This document shows, in pieces, positions 26,039 to 35,794 of a stretch of DNA of 64,000 bases (positions are counted from its first letter, which is position 1; each line of letters opens with the position of its first letter). A program made the position numbers and the translations under genes. The notes beneath the pieces are model-generated. The model had not been told where the DNA came from and did not search any database. It worked only from the letters and a program-made list of their open reading frames with translations. Origin of the DNA: Rhizobium sophoriradicis (lineage in GTDB: Bacteria > Pseudomonadota > Alphaproteobacteria > Rhizobiales > Rhizobiaceae). The stretch is taken from assembly GCF_003939025.1 (NCBI RefSeq), contig NZ_RQIH01000024.1, forward strand, positions 1 through 64,000, given 5' to 3'.

Positions 26039-27174
26039 TGGAAGCCCTCACAGACAGAAGCCGGCCGGCGGCCCGCAGCGCGGCTAGCGTCCGCCATTAT
26101 CTTCCGGGCGGCTGCGAGAACGGCGGCGGCATCGGCAGGCTTGTCGGCTATATAATAGAGACGGCGAAAGAGACCGGCGCGAAGCATTTCGTCACCGATA
26201 CAAGAGGGGCTCGATGGTCCAAACTGACTTCGCCGGCGCGACTGGTCGGGGCCGTCCTGACAATGGCAAAGGACCGGATCGTTGCGCCTGACCGCATTCA
26301 CCATATCCACATCGCTGGCCGCGGCAGCACTTCTCGCAAACTGATCCTGACCGAGGCTGCCCGGCTATTAGGGTGCTGCCACATATTGCACCTTCACGAC
26401 TACGATTACGCCGGCGATTTCGCGCAACGCTCGCCGCGTCAACAACGGCTCATACGTCGGATGTTTCAGAATGCCGACCGTGTCGTGGCGCTGGGCCAGC
26501 GCGATCGCGCGACGCTGACGACCCTTCTGGGTGTTGACGAGCGCCGCGCGGTCGTCGCCCATAATTGCGTCCCCGATCCCGGGACGCATAATATTTGCGA
26601 CGGCGGGACACCGCTGATCGTATTCCTCGGCCGGTTGAGCGAACGCAAGGGGGTCACGGAGCTTCTATCGGCCCTGAACCACCCGCTTATGAAAGAACTT
26701 GGGTGGCGGGCCGTACTGGCCGGCGATGGTCCTGTCGAGCATTATCGCCGTCTGGCTGACGCCATGGCGCTTTCCGATCGGGTCGAGATGCCCGGCTGGC
26801 TTGACGCCGGTGAGGCGCGAGCCTTGTGCGCGCGTGCAGATATTCTGGTCCTGCCGTCGCACGCCGAAGGGCTCGCAATGGCCGTGCTCGAAGGACTGTC
26901 CCATGGGCTTGCCGTCGTAACGACGCGTGTTGGGGCGCATGAGGAAGTCATTACCGATGGTGAGACCGGGATTTTCGTGCCGGTGGGAGACCAGAATGCC
27001 CTGGCCGCAGCTTTGGCAAAGCTGGTGTCTGACCGAGAATTGTGCATCCGCCTCTCCGTCCAGGGGCGCGCGCATTATGTCAACTATTTCAGCATGATGG
27101 TCTATATGCGCTCGCTTGAAAAACTTTACGAAACCGTATCCGCGAAACACCAAGGATGGGCTGCCGCACGATGA
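26032..27174 (+). CDS. Family 4 glycosyltransferase (GT-B)
   Basis: 380 residues. FLGRLSERKGVTELLSAL and ILVLPSHAEGLAMAVLEGLSHGLAVV give the classical GT4 donor site with the EGLAMAVLE two-Glu motif. The N-terminal half contains a HIHIAGRGST segment and an Arg-rich loop that probably contacts the acceptor. It begins within the last codons of the preceding gene (seven-base overlap) and overlaps the next gene by ATGA. Third glycosyltransferase of this operon. Confidence 0.92.
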   Translation: MLMEALTDRSRPAARSAASVRHYLPGGCENGGGIGRLVGYIIETAKETGAKHFVTDTRGARWSKLTSPARLVGAVLTMAKDRIVAPDRIHHIHIAGRGSTSRKLILTEAARLLGCCHILHLHDYDYAGDFAQRSPRQQRLIRRMFQNADRVVALGQRDRATLTTLLGVDERRAVVAHNCVPDPGTHNICDGGTPLIVFLGRLSERKGVTELLSALNHPLMKELGWRAVLAGDGPVEHYRRLADAMALSDRVEMPGWLDAGEARALCARADILVLPSHAEGLAMAVLEGLSHGLAVVTTRVGAHEEVITDGETGIFVPVGDQNALAAALAKLVSDRELCIRLSVQGRAHYVNYFSMMVYMRSLEKLYETVSAKHQGWAAAR

Positions 27175-29438
27175 CGATTTCCACTGTTCCGCCGGACCGC
27201 AACCTTCCGATCTCGCCAATGCGGTATGATCCTCGCGCTCAGGTCGACATCAAGGCGGATAACCTAGACCTCGCATCCGCCTTTCGTATGCTGCGGCGAA
27301 GAATGGTCTTGATCATTGCGATAACCTTGCTGCTGGTGGCGCCCGCGGCGATTATGATCTCTGGGTTGAAGCCCACCTATCAGGCCTCGGCCCGATTGAT
27401 CGTCCACCAGCCTCTCGCGACATCACTTGGTGCGGAGGATACCAGCCGCGGCAATCCGCTTGACGTGAAATCGGAGACTGAGCGGCTTTTATCCAGAAGT
27501 ATTGCAGAGCGAGTCGTGCGCGAAATGCGGCTTGACATGCGGGACGAGTTCAATCCAGCGCTGCGGAAGGTCTCGTTCTTTGAGAGTATCCGGGCAAACC
27601 TGCGAGGCCTGTTTGACGCGGAAAAGCCCGCTTCGGCGGCACGAGACAGCATCGAGGCCACTATCCGGGAATATTATCAAGCACTCGGAGTGTGGCACGA
27701 AGAGAGGAGCGAAGTTATCCAGATCAGCTTCACGGCAAATGATGCTGAACTCGCAGCCGCTGTTCCTAACCGTGTCGTCAGCATTTATCTCGACGAGCGG
27801 AAGGGCAGCGTCAGTGCCCGCCTGGATGCAGCGGAAACATGGATCCGACAGCGCATTGCCGAACAGAAGGGTCGCGCGGTTATTGCTCGCGACGCTGCCC
27901 GCAACTATCAAGAATCGATGGACATCCTCTCGAAAGAGGACGCTCAGGATGAACGTATCAAAACCCTCCTGGAACTCACCGGGCGCGAAGGTAAAATCGA
28001 GGAAAGCCGGCTTGAGGTAAAAGCGACGATATCGGCGCTGGAAGCCGCGGATAACCCTTCGGCGGCGGTGCAGAACATCGCCGTCCCCGATAGCATCACC
28101 ACGAAGCAACGCGATCTTCGCGCACAGGAGGAAGATCTTTCCCGTCTGCTCGAGCTATATGACAGCAATGCCGAGGCCGTGGTGGATTTACGCAGGAAGA
28201 TCGAACAATCCCGTATCGATCTCGACCTCGCAACCAAGCAATATCTCCAATCAATGCGCGCCAAGCTTGCCGCCCTTGATCATGAAGCCAACGCAGTGCA
28301 ATCCATCTTGGCTGTCGCTAAGGAAAAACGCACACGCGATGCCCTGGCGCAGACCGAATTGACACGACTGCAGCGTATTGCCGAAAACGAGCAAGCCGCA
28401 CTCGACAAGCTTGAGGACCAGCGTCGGGACCTCGCCGCCAAGGCCACACTGCCGGGCGCGGAATTGGAGGTTTTCTCACCGGCTTCGGTGCCGCTCGTGT
28501 CACAGGGACGCGGAAGGCTCTTCTATCTGGTGGGCGCCCTCCTGGCTGCAATCTCGGCAGCCGTGACCGCTGCTTTCGTACTTGAGATGTGGGACCAGTC
28601 CGTCCGGAGTTTCGATCAAATAGCAGGAATGGCCCGCACGATACCGGCGGGACTTATTCCACGGCTGGCGCGGAGGGAAAATCCAAAGACGATTTTCAGG
28701 CTTGTGCAGGTCCCGATGTTTGACGAAGCACTCCGTACCGTGATCCTGACACTCAAGCAGTCCAACGGCGGCAAGGTGCCGAACAGTATCGTCGTTACGT
28801 CGGCTCACAGCGGAGAAGGCAAGTCGCTTGTCGCAAGATCGCTGGCTATCGAACTCTCCGCCGCCGGAATTCCAGTACTGCTGGTCGATGGCGACCTTCG
28901 ACGCGGGGAACTCGAGTCGTTCTTCAGGTCGGGGCTACAGCAGGGTTTGAACGAATACCTGAACGGCCAGGCAGATATCCGCGACATCGTCTACCACCAT
29001 CCAAGCGGTATCGACTTCATTCCATCTGGCAAATTCAGTCTTCAGCGACGCGTTCGTCCGAACGGCCTGGCAGATATCATCGAGGTGGCGGGCGCGGCCG
29101 GCCGGATTGTCATCTTCGATAGCGCGCCCGTGCTCGCCTCGACAGACACCGTGCTTCTGACTGCGCTCGCGGAAAGAACACTGGCCGTTGTCAGATGGGG
29201 GAAGACGAGCCGTCGCGCGGTCGAGTTCAGCCTGCAGCAAATGAAAAGCCCGCGAAATTCGGAAATCCTAGTCGCGATCAACAATGTAAGCCCCGACAAA
29301 CACGCGCTGTATAATTTCAGTGATTCAGAGCTTTTTTCCAAATCTCTGATGAAATATTACCAGCCTCACACCGACGATACTCAGAAAACAATAATTAATA
29401 ATATATTTTCTTTGAAATCGAAGATAATACATAAATGA
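27171..29438 (+). CDS. Wzc/ExoP-like polysaccharide co-polymerase with tyrosine-kinase (BY-kinase) domain
   Basis: 755 residues from ATG 27171, which overlaps the upstream stop as ATGA. A Wzz-type N-terminus has a first membrane helix at about 45-65, a long periplasmic coiled coil follows, and a second helix lies at about 449-472. The C-terminal cytoplasmic ATPase carries Walker A ([10 protein letters not shown], about 544-553), Walker A' (LLVDGDLRR, about 571) and Walker B (IVIFDSAP, about 646). Only a few tyrosines remain near the C-terminus (about 712 and 727), fewer than the usual Tyr cluster. Controls chain length and export with the ExoF-like protein. Confidence 0.92.
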   Translation: MTISTVPPDRNLPISPMRYDPRAQVDIKADNLDLASAFRMLRRRMVLIIAITLLLVAPAAIMISGLKPTYQASARLIVHQPLATSLGAEDTSRGNPLDVKSETERLLSRSIAERVVREMRLDMRDEFNPALRKVSFFESIRANLRGLFDAEKPASAARDSIEATIREYYQALGVWHEERSEVIQISFTANDAELAAAVPNRVVSIYLDERKGSVSARLDAAETWIRQRIAEQKGRAVIARDAARNYQESMDILSKEDAQDERIKTLLELTGREGKIEESRLEVKATISALEAADNPSAAVQNIAVPDSITTKQRDLRAQEEDLSRLLELYDSNAEAVVDLRRKIEQSRIDLDLATKQYLQSMRAKLAALDHEANAVQSILAVAKEKRTRDALAQTELTRLQRIAENEQAALDKLEDQRRDLAAKATLPGAELEVFSPASVPLVSQGRGRLFYLVGALLAAISAAVTAAFVLEMWDQSVRSFDQIAGMARTIPAGLIPRLARRENPKTIFRLVQVPMFDEALRTVILTLKQSNGGKVPNSIVVTSAHSGEGKSLVARSLAIELSAAGIPVLLVDGDLRRGELESFFRSGLQQGLNEYLNGQADIRDIVYHHPSGIDFIPSGKFSLQRRVRPNGLADIIEVAGAAGRIVIFDSAPVLASTDTVLLTALAERTLAVVRWGKTSRRAVEFSLQQMKSPRNSEILVAINNVSPDKHALYNFSDSELFSKSLMKYYQPHTDDTQKTIINNIFSLKSKIIHK

Positions 29439-29472
29439 ACTGCCGCACTATTGTTCGAGTTGGAGGGCAATC

Positions 29473-30576
29473 ATGGATATGGGTATGACAAAGAACCAAA
29501 AAGTTGCACTGATTACGGGCATAACAGGTCAGGACGGTGCGTATTTGGCTGAAATGCTCCTGGACAAGGGCTATATCGTTCACGGCCTCAAACGACGCTC
29601 ATCGTCCTTCAACACCAGTCGTATCGAGCATCTGTACGAGGATCCCCATGTCGAGAATCCTCGCTTCATTTTGCACTTCGGGGATATGACGGATTCGACC
29701 AATCTCATCCGCGTCATCCAGGAAACGCAGCCGGACGAGATTTATAATCTCGCCGCACAGAGCCACGTTCAAGTTTCGTTCGAGACACCGGAATATACCG
29801 CAAACGCCGATGGAACCGGCACCCTGCGGCTGCTCGAAGCAATTCGCCTGCTGGGGCTGACCAAGAAGACGCGCTTCTACCAAGCGTCCACCTCGGAGCT
29901 CTATGGCAAAGTCCAAGAAGTGCCGCAGAGCGAAACGACGCCTTTCTACCCTCGATCACCCTACGCGGCAGCCAAGCTCTATGCCTATTGGATCGTGGTC
30001 AATTATCGCGAAGCGTACGGCATGCATGCTTCGAACGGCATCCTGTTCAATCATGAAAGCCCGATCCGCGGAGAAACTTTCGTTACCCGCAAGATCACGC
30101 GGGCGGCGGCGGCGATCCACCTTGGATTGCAGGACAGGCTCTATCTCGGCAATTTGGATGCCAAGCGCGACTGGGGACATGCTCGCGAATATGTCCGCGG
30201 CATGTGGCTGATGCTGCAACAGGACGAACCGGGGGACTATGTCCTTGCGACCGGCGAGACGCATTCGGTGCGTTCCTTCGTCGAAAAGGCTTTTGCCAAG
30301 GTGGGCATGCCGATTGATTGGCGTGGGAACGGGGTCGAGGAAAAGGGATTCGACAAGACTTCAGGTCAGTGTGTTGTAGAGATCGATCCAGCCTACTTCC
30401 GCCCGACCGAAGTTGATCTTCTGATTGGCGATCCGACGAAGGCGCACACGACGCTTGGCTGGAAACACGAGACCAGTCTCGATCAGCTGATCGCGGAAAT
30501 GGTTCGCGAGGATCTGAAAGTCATGGCGCGAAATGTTCCTTCGGTCGGTGTGACCAAAGGTTTTGCTTACGCCTAA
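29473..30576 (+). CDS. gmd: GDP-mannose 4,6-dehydratase
   Basis: 367 residues, the usual length. It converts GDP-D-mannose to GDP-4-keto-6-deoxy-D-mannose. The NADP-binding [40 protein letters not shown], the catalytic [14 protein letters not shown] and [10 protein letters not shown], and [16 protein letters not shown] are all present. Start ATG 29473 follows GGAGGG; it lies 34 bases after the co-polymerase and probably shares its transcript. Normally a GDP-fucose synthase gene follows; here only a trace seems to remain, so the product may feed another enzyme, for example an aminotransferase or a 4-reductase. Confidence 0.96.
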   Translation: MDMGMTKNQKVALITGITGQDGAYLAEMLLDKGYIVHGLKRRSSSFNTSRIEHLYEDPHVENPRFILHFGDMTDSTNLIRVIQETQPDEIYNLAAQSHVQVSFETPEYTANADGTGTLRLLEAIRLLGLTKKTRFYQASTSELYGKVQEVPQSETTPFYPRSPYAAAKLYAYWIVVNYREAYGMHASNGILFNHESPIRGETFVTRKITRAAAAIHLGLQDRLYLGNLDAKRDWGHAREYVRGMWLMLQQDEPGDYVLATGETHSVRSFVEKAFAKVGMPIDWRGNGVEEKGFDKTSGQCVVEIDPAYFRPTEVDLLIGDPTKAHTTLGWKHETSLDQLIAEMVREDLKVMARNVPSVGVTKGFAYA

Positions 30577-30577
30577 G

Positions 30578-30838
30578 GTGATTTACAGCCTTGCCGGAAA
30601 AAGCGTCGATATTTGCGGGGTCACGGCGGCAAAGGTCGCTTCTGAGCTGCCGTGCTTGCCGCAATCTCAGCCTTTGCGCCAACCTTCTGCCCCCCGCAAT
30701 AGGCCGATGATCCGGTCCTGTTCCGGCGAGCCGTCGTTCTCGCCTCTCATCCGTAATCGCTTCTTTCTGACGCCTGCGTCCTTAACGGGCCGACCCCATT
30801 CTCAAAATGACGGGCGGCGACTGGGACATCAGCCCTAA
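30578..30838 (+). pseudogene. Probable remnant of fcl (GDP-L-fucose synthase)
   Basis: A GTG one base after the gmd stop opens with VIYSLAGKSV, the way rhizobial GDP-fucose synthases begin (YSLAGK-x-V, followed by VAGHRGMVGSA). After about ten codons the similarity leaves this frame: reading past one extra T near 30617 gives AGHGGKGRF and then a stop. The rest of the 86-codon frame is Pro/Ser/Arg-rich and unlike any reductase. I read this as a truncated, frameshifted start of fcl. A short chance similarity cannot be ruled out. Confidence 0.45.
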
Positions 30839-30979
30839 CGCACGCCTCTGAGGCGGCGACGCAACAACGCTCCTGGCGCCAATGAGACTGCTCGAGCCAG
30901 GATCGAAGGGAACGAAATCGAGATGGTCTGGTTAGGCCGGAGAAGGGCCCCGGCGATGAGGCGAGCCTAGGAGCGCGTC

Positions 30980-31237
30980 GTGAATGTTTTAAGCTTCCCC
31001 GGCAGGAAAGAGCGCCGCGACAATCCGGATCGCGCTTTCGTAAGCACCGACGCGGATGAGCGACGGCTCTACAGATTCGCCCTTCAGTACGAGATGGATG
31101 GAAAGAGCTGGGCGACCGAAGTCTGGGCCTATTCGCTGAAAGACGCCGAAGATCGCGTCGCTGCCATGCGACGATCGCTGACGATGTGCGGCCAGCTCTA
31201 TGCCGAGGTGGAGGCCGATGCTCCAACACAAATCTAA
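30980..31237 (+). CDS. Small soluble hypothetical protein
   Basis: 85 residues, start GTG 30980 behind AGGAG at a six-base spacing. The protein is charged and balanced (YRFALQYEMDGKSWATEVWAYSLKDAEDRVAAMRRSL), with no signal or membrane segment, and looks like a genuine small alpha/beta protein. I do not recognise the family. It stands alone between the gmd region and the convergent second glycan cluster. Confidence 0.65.
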   Translation: MNVLSFPGRKERRDNPDRAFVSTDADERRLYRFALQYEMDGKSWATEVWAYSLKDAEDRVAAMRRSLTMCGQLYAEVEADAPTQI

Positions 31238-31420
31238 GCGCATGTAACGCGGCTGGGCCGGCTTCCACTCATCTTTCCGGGATCGGGGACTGGCGGGACC
31301 GCGTGACGCTTCCCTGGTTGGCAGGGGAATAGCTTGTTTCTCGGGGAGCTCGGCGAGCGAAGTAACGGGCGGTGCGGCGTTTCCAAGCAAGGTTGGTCAT
31401 CCTTCGCACCTCAGTTTCCA

Positions 31421-32464
31421 TCAGCTTTGCGCGGGGGCCGCCTGCGAAACAGCGACGTTCCGTGGCCGGCGGGGCGCCGCTGCGCGCCGCACACGGCCAC
31501 CGAGACTATTGGCAAACCACTCCACCGTGTATCCAAGACCTTCGGCAAGCGGCACCGTCGGCCGCCAGTCGAGAAGGTCCGTCGCCCGGGAAATATCAGG
31601 ACGGCGGCGCTGCGGGTCGTCCTTCGGCAGCGGCCTGTAGACGATGACGGTCTTTCTCGGCACCATTGAACGGATCATCTGGGCGAGTTCGTTGATGGTG
31701 AATTCGCCGGGATTGCCGAGATTGACCGGCATTCCGGGATTAGGCGTGACATCCATCAGCGCCATAAGACCGCCGACCAGATCGCTGACATAGCAGAATG
31801 ATCGCGTCTGCATGCCGCTCCCATAGATGGTAAGGGGTTTTCCCGAAAGCGCCTGGACGATCAGGTTGGAAACGATACGGCCATCATTCGCCTGCATGCG
31901 CGGCCCATAGGTGTTGAAAATACGCGCAACCCGAGCATCGACGCGACGGGCACGCAACATGTCGAAGCAAAGCGCTTCCGCCGCGCGTTTTCCCTCGTCA
32001 TAGCAGGCCCGCGGTCCGGTGCAGCTGACATTGCCCCGGTAATCCTCACGTTGCGGATGTTCGGCCGGATCGCCGTAGACCTCACTGGTCGAGGCCTGGA
32101 GGAAAGACGCGGCATGCCGTTCGGCCAGCGCCAGCAGGTTGCCTGTACCGGCGACACAAGTCATCATCGTGTGGACGGGGTCTGCCTGATACTGCGGCGG
32201 CGACGCGGCGCAGGCCAGATTGTAGATCTGGTCAAGCGGCTCGCCGATGTCCAGGAACTGGCAAACATCCTGTTCCACGAGCCGGAAGCGCGGATGGTTC
32301 GTCAATGGCCGGACATTGTCGCGCGAGCCGGTGATATAGCTGTCGACGCAAATGACGGAATCGCCACGGGCGAGGAGCGCGTCGCAGATATGCGAACCGA
32401 CGAAACCGGCACCTCCTGCCACCAGAACAGTCTTGCCTTTACCGCGACGATTTCCCTGCAGCAT
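31421..32464 (-). CDS. UDP-glucuronate decarboxylase-like extended SDR (second paralogue)
   Basis: 347 residues with the same landmarks as the enzyme at 15923: [53 protein letters not shown] and [11 protein letters not shown]. The sequences differ throughout (for example the region after the NAD motif), so they are old paralogues, not a recent copy. Predicted to make UDP-xylose or a related UDP-4-keto-pentose for this second cluster. Last gene of the leftward run, 12 bases after the first CgeB-like gene. Its presence suggests the two clusters can be supplied independently. Confidence 0.9.
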   Translation of the reverse strand: MLQGNRRGKGKTVLVAGGAGFVGSHICDALLARGDSVICVDSYITGSRDNVRPLTNHPRFRLVEQDVCQFLDIGEPLDQIYNLACAASPPQYQADPVHTMMTCVAGTGNLLALAERHAASFLQASTSEVYGDPAEHPQREDYRGNVSCTGPRACYDEGKRAAEALCFDMLRARRVDARVARIFNTYGPRMQANDGRIVSNLIVQALSGKPLTIYGSGMQTRSFCYVSDLVGGLMALMDVTPNPGMPVNLGNPGEFTINELAQMIRSMVPRKTVIVYRPLPKDDPQRRRPDISRATDLLDWRPTVPLAEGLGYTVEWFANSLGGRVRRAAAPRRPRNVAVSQAAPAQS

Positions 32465-32476
32465 CGATACTCTCCT

Positions 32477-33577
32477 TCAGGCTGAGATACGCTCGTAAGC
32501 TCGATTTACCGGTAGCTCCGACAGCGTCCGGGCAAATTCGCCGGCACGGGCCAGACCGGTATGGCCGTCCATCACGCGTCTCCTGGCCGCAGCGGCGATC
32601 GCCGCACGGTCGCTGTCGGCAAGCTCCGTTAGCACTGCGACGACATCTTCCGGCCCACGGGCGATGATCAAAGCTTCGCCATCCGGCAGCAACTGGTCCA
32701 GCCCCTGCCAGAAATCGCTGATAACAGGCGTTCCGCAGGCGGCGGCTTCGAACAGGCGCACGCTCGGAGACCAGCCGGCAGCGATCATGTCCGAGCGGGT
32801 CACGTTCAAGGTGAACCGTTGTCGCGTGTAAAAGCTTGCGTGCGCGGCAGGCGCCAGGTGTTCGATACGCTGCACATTGGCCGGCCAATCGATATCAGCC
32901 GGATATCGCGGTCCGGCAACGACAAAGCGCATGGACGGCAGTCGGCGCGCCGGCTCCAGAAGAAGGCGCTCAAGTGTCGGCTGCCTGTCCTGGCTGTATG
33001 TTCCGAGGTAGCCGAGATCCCAGCATTTGGGCTCGCCGGTGTCGGCATAGCGGCTCTCATCCACGGAGCAGTAGAGCGCGATTGCCCGCCGCGCACCGTA
33101 ACTGCGCTCCAACAAGGTCAACACCGTCCCTCCGGAAAAGGAAAAATAGGCATCGAACAGTAGGATCTGCCTCAGCGCTAGATATTCTTCATCGCCGCGA
33201 TCGAGCTTTGCGAGGGTGACCGGCGTGTCGATGTCGTAAAAGCAGAACCGTTTCGGCCCGAGCCTTTCGAGTTTGTCAATGAGGGCGACGCCGTCCGGAA
33301 CATAGGATCCGACGACGACGGCATCGGCCCCGCGCAGCCTGTCTCCATGAAGTCCGATCATGACGTCGACATCGGTATAATAGGCGAGATCGCAGAATTC
33401 AGGCGAGACGAGGTCGCGGTGGCTGGCGTACCAGGGCACGTCGCGTTCAAGGAACAGAATCCGGTGGCCTTCCTGCCGCAAACCCTTGATGAGGGCGCGA
33501 TAGGTCGTGGCATGACCGTTTCCCCAGGAAGAGGAAAGTGAAAGTCCGAGGAAGACGATATCGAGTGGTTTCGTCAT
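32477..33577 (-). CDS. CgeB-like glycosyltransferase, tandem paralogue A
   Basis: 366 residues, GT-B fold of the CgeB/Glyco_trans_1_2 type. It starts IVFLGLSLSSSWGNGHATTYRALIKGL and ends with the donor half: LGYLGTYSQDRQPTLERLL, FTLNVTRSDMIAAGWSPSVRLFEAAACGTPVISD and WQGLDQLLPDGEAL. The segment SVRLFEAAACGTPVISD is diagnostic of these proteins. It has no membrane or signal segment. It overlaps paralogue B by ATGA (33574-33577). Donor and acceptor unknown. The B. subtilis namesake is a spore-crust glycosylation protein, but this host makes no spores. Confidence 0.8.
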   Translation of the reverse strand: MTKPLDIVFLGLSLSSSWGNGHATTYRALIKGLRQEGHRILFLERDVPWYASHRDLVSPEFCDLAYYTDVDVMIGLHGDRLRGADAVVVGSYVPDGVALIDKLERLGPKRFCFYDIDTPVTLAKLDRGDEEYLALRQILLFDAYFSFSGGTVLTLLERSYGARRAIALYCSVDESRYADTGEPKCWDLGYLGTYSQDRQPTLERLLLEPARRLPSMRFVVAGPRYPADIDWPANVQRIEHLAPAAHASFYTRQRFTLNVTRSDMIAAGWSPSVRLFEAAACGTPVISDFWQGLDQLLPDGEALIIARGPEDVVAVLTELADSDRAAIAAAARRRVMDGHTGLARAGEFARTLSELPVNRAYERISA

Positions 33578-34665
33578 TCGGCGGCCTCCATCCGCGCGCC
33601 GAGACGCGCGCGGAAGATTTTGTCCACCACCTCGGCACGATTGACATAGGTGTGCTCTGCCAGCACGCGCATGCGCGCCCTCTGCCCGATCTCCTGCGCG
33701 GACCGGCGGGATAACGCCGCAACCAAGGCAGCGACATCCTGCCCGTCACGCGCGACCAGCACTTCTTCGTCGGGCTTGAGGAAAAGCTCGATACCCTCCC
33801 AATGGTCGGTGATGAGGCAGGCGCCGGCGCCGGCCGCTTCGAAGACCCGGGTCGCAGGCGAGAAACCGTTTTCCGCCATGCTGGCGCGCGAGATGTTGAG
33901 AACCGCCATAGGGGTTACGTTGAAAGCGTTATGATCCCCTGTCGGCACATGGCCGATATAGCGGACATTTGCGGACATCGGCTTGTCCTGCCAGCCCGAG
34001 CCGCCGAGCAGAAAGTTGCGGTCCGGCAGGCGAAACGCCGGCTCCAGGAAGAAGTGCTCGACTCGCGCCTCCCGGTCCGGCAGACGATTGCCGAGAAAAG
34101 CGAGATCGGCAGTAAAACGACCCTCCTCCGGCACCGGGTGATGCGTTTGCGGATCGAGCGCATTATAGATCGGCACGCAGTCTGCCGCCCCGACCGAGCG
34201 GTACGCGGTCACGACAGGGTCGCCTCCGCCGTAGGTCAGCACCAGATCGATTTCAGCGAGTGCACGCCGCAGCGGGTGATCCGAACATCCCTTCAGTTCG
34301 GCGAGCGTTGCGGGCGCATCGACGTCCCAGAAGATCTTCAGCGCCTGCGTCTGCGCATTACGAAGGACCTCTTCCAGCAGCAGATCGTCTTCGAAACCGA
34401 CGCCGCTTGCCTTGACGACGATATCGGCCTCAGCCGCTTCGCTCGCAGCGGCCTTCAAGGCGTCGATCGTCCCGTCATAAACGACGACCTTGCACCAGTC
34501 CGGCGGATCAATGTCGCGGTGCTTCTGCCGATCGTAGACATCGGGCTCGTAGAAAGTGATGTCGTATCCTTTCGCCGCCAGGGCTCGCAACAGACCGCGA
34601 TAATAGGTGGCAGCCCCATTCCAGTAGGCGGAGACGAGACTCGAACCGTAAAAGGCGATTTTCAT
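33574..34665 (-). CDS. CgeB-like glycosyltransferase, tandem paralogue B
   Basis: 363 residues from ATG 34665, set by the ATGA overlap with the upstream gene; a longer frame adds 53 unconserved residues. N-terminus IAFYGSSLVSAYWNGAATYYRGLL aligns with both tandem neighbours. The donor half reads LAFLGNRLPDREARVEHFF, SRASMAENGFSPATRVFEAAGAGACLITDHWEG and IELFLKPDEEVLVARDG. IFWDVDAPATLAELKG matches FYDIDTPVTLAKLDRG in paralogue A. Middle member of three consecutive homologous genes in a coupled operon. Confidence 0.82.
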   Translation of the reverse strand: MKIAFYGSSLVSAYWNGAATYYRGLLRALAAKGYDITFYEPDVYDRQKHRDIDPPDWCKVVVYDGTIDALKAAASEAAEADIVVKASGVGFEDDLLLEEVLRNAQTQALKIFWDVDAPATLAELKGCSDHPLRRALAEIDLVLTYGGGDPVVTAYRSVGAADCVPIYNALDPQTHHPVPEEGRFTADLAFLGNRLPDREARVEHFFLEPAFRLPDRNFLLGGSGWQDKPMSANVRYIGHVPTGDHNAFNVTPMAVLNISRASMAENGFSPATRVFEAAGAGACLITDHWEGIELFLKPDEEVLVARDGQDVAALVAALSRRSAQEIGQRARMRVLAEHTYVNRAEVVDKIFRARLGARMEAAE

Positions 34666-35792
34666 TCGGCTGCCTCCCGAGAGTGCAGATCCTGCGCAAC
34701 CCTCTTGCTGCCGCAGTGCGCCAGGATCGTGAAAAGTTCGTCGACGCGGTGCCGGCAGGTGTGGCGAGCCTTGATGGTCTCCAGGCCGGCGGCCGTCAGG
34801 CTCGCCGCCCGGTCGGCATCGCACAGAAGCTCACGCAGGCTTTTCTTCATCTCCGCGCCGTCGTGAACGACAAGGTAGTCGGTGCCCGGCGCAAAGAGGT
34901 GCTCGGCGTCGTCCCAGGGCGCCGAGATCAGCGGGATGCCACAAGCAAGAGCCTCGAAGATGCGGATCGTCGGGATCCCCGGCAGGTGCTCGACATATGG
35001 CCGGCGCGGAATGTGCACCGTGACCTTGTGGCGGGCAAAGGCGACGGGGACATCGGCATTGGCGATCCATCCACCGTAAGCGATGCCGGCAGCGCGCAGG
35101 GCATCGAGTGCATGATCGGGATAACGGACCCCGCGAACCGTCGTCTTCAGGCCGAGCTCCATTGCCGGGCGGATCAGGAATTCGGCAATCTCGGCGGAGC
35201 GCTCATCATCGCCCCAGTTGCCGATCCAGATGAGATCTCCGATCCTTTCGATCTCGGGCATCGGCCGAAACAGGACCTCGTCCGCCGCCTCGTGCCAGAC
35301 AAATACAGACTTGCCCCAGCCGGCGCGAAGATAACGTTCGCGCAACGTCTGCCCGAAGGCCAGCACGCCGTCATAGTCCTCGAGGATAAGCGCCGCGATA
35401 TCGCCTTCAGCGGAAACCGCCCGATGATGCGTGTCATGGAAGAGCAGGGTAAAGGCCGCGCCATTGCGCCGGATGCAGCCGAGACGTTCGACCAGTTGCG
35501 GGTCCGTCCATTCGTGGACGATCACCACATCAGCATCGGCCAGTGCTGCTTCATGATCGAAGTCCCTGGCGTAGATCTGCGAGCGGTGCTGCGGAAAGGC
35601 CGCATGGAACTTCTCGACCGCAGCCGGGCCCTGATCCCTCACAAGGTTGGTGCGGCTCCAGGCATCCTCCGGCTCCAATGCCAGCGTCTCATGACCGCGC
35701 CGCTGGAGATCGCGCATGACGCCACGAAGGAAATGCGCGTTGCCATGGTTCCAGTCGGAAACCAGCGAGTGGGTATAAAAAACGAATTTCAT
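34662..35792 (-). CDS. CgeB-like glycosyltransferase, tandem paralogue C
   Basis: 376 residues from ATG 35792, two bases after the preceding stop. It begins FVFYTHSLVSDWNHGNAHFLRGVM. The donor half is DLIWIGNWGDDERSAEIAEFLI, VTVHIPRRPYVEHLPGIPTIRIFEALACGIPLIS and DAEHLFAPGTDYLVVHDG. It is more diverged from A and B than they are from each other: HDTHHRAVS replaces the DIDTP-type loop. So it probably uses a different donor or acceptor. Confidence 0.82.
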   Translation of the reverse strand: MKFVFYTHSLVSDWNHGNAHFLRGVMRDLQRRGHETLALEPEDAWSRTNLVRDQGPAAVEKFHAAFPQHRSQIYARDFDHEAALADADVVIVHEWTDPQLVERLGCIRRNGAAFTLLFHDTHHRAVSAEGDIAALILEDYDGVLAFGQTLRERYLRAGWGKSVFVWHEAADEVLFRPMPEIERIGDLIWIGNWGDDERSAEIAEFLIRPAMELGLKTTVRGVRYPDHALDALRAAGIAYGGWIANADVPVAFARHKVTVHIPRRPYVEHLPGIPTIRIFEALACGIPLISAPWDDAEHLFAPGTDYLVVHDGAEMKKSLRELLCDADRAASLTAAGLETIKARHTCRHRVDELFTILAHCGSKRVAQDLHSREAAE

Positions 35793-35794
35793 GA

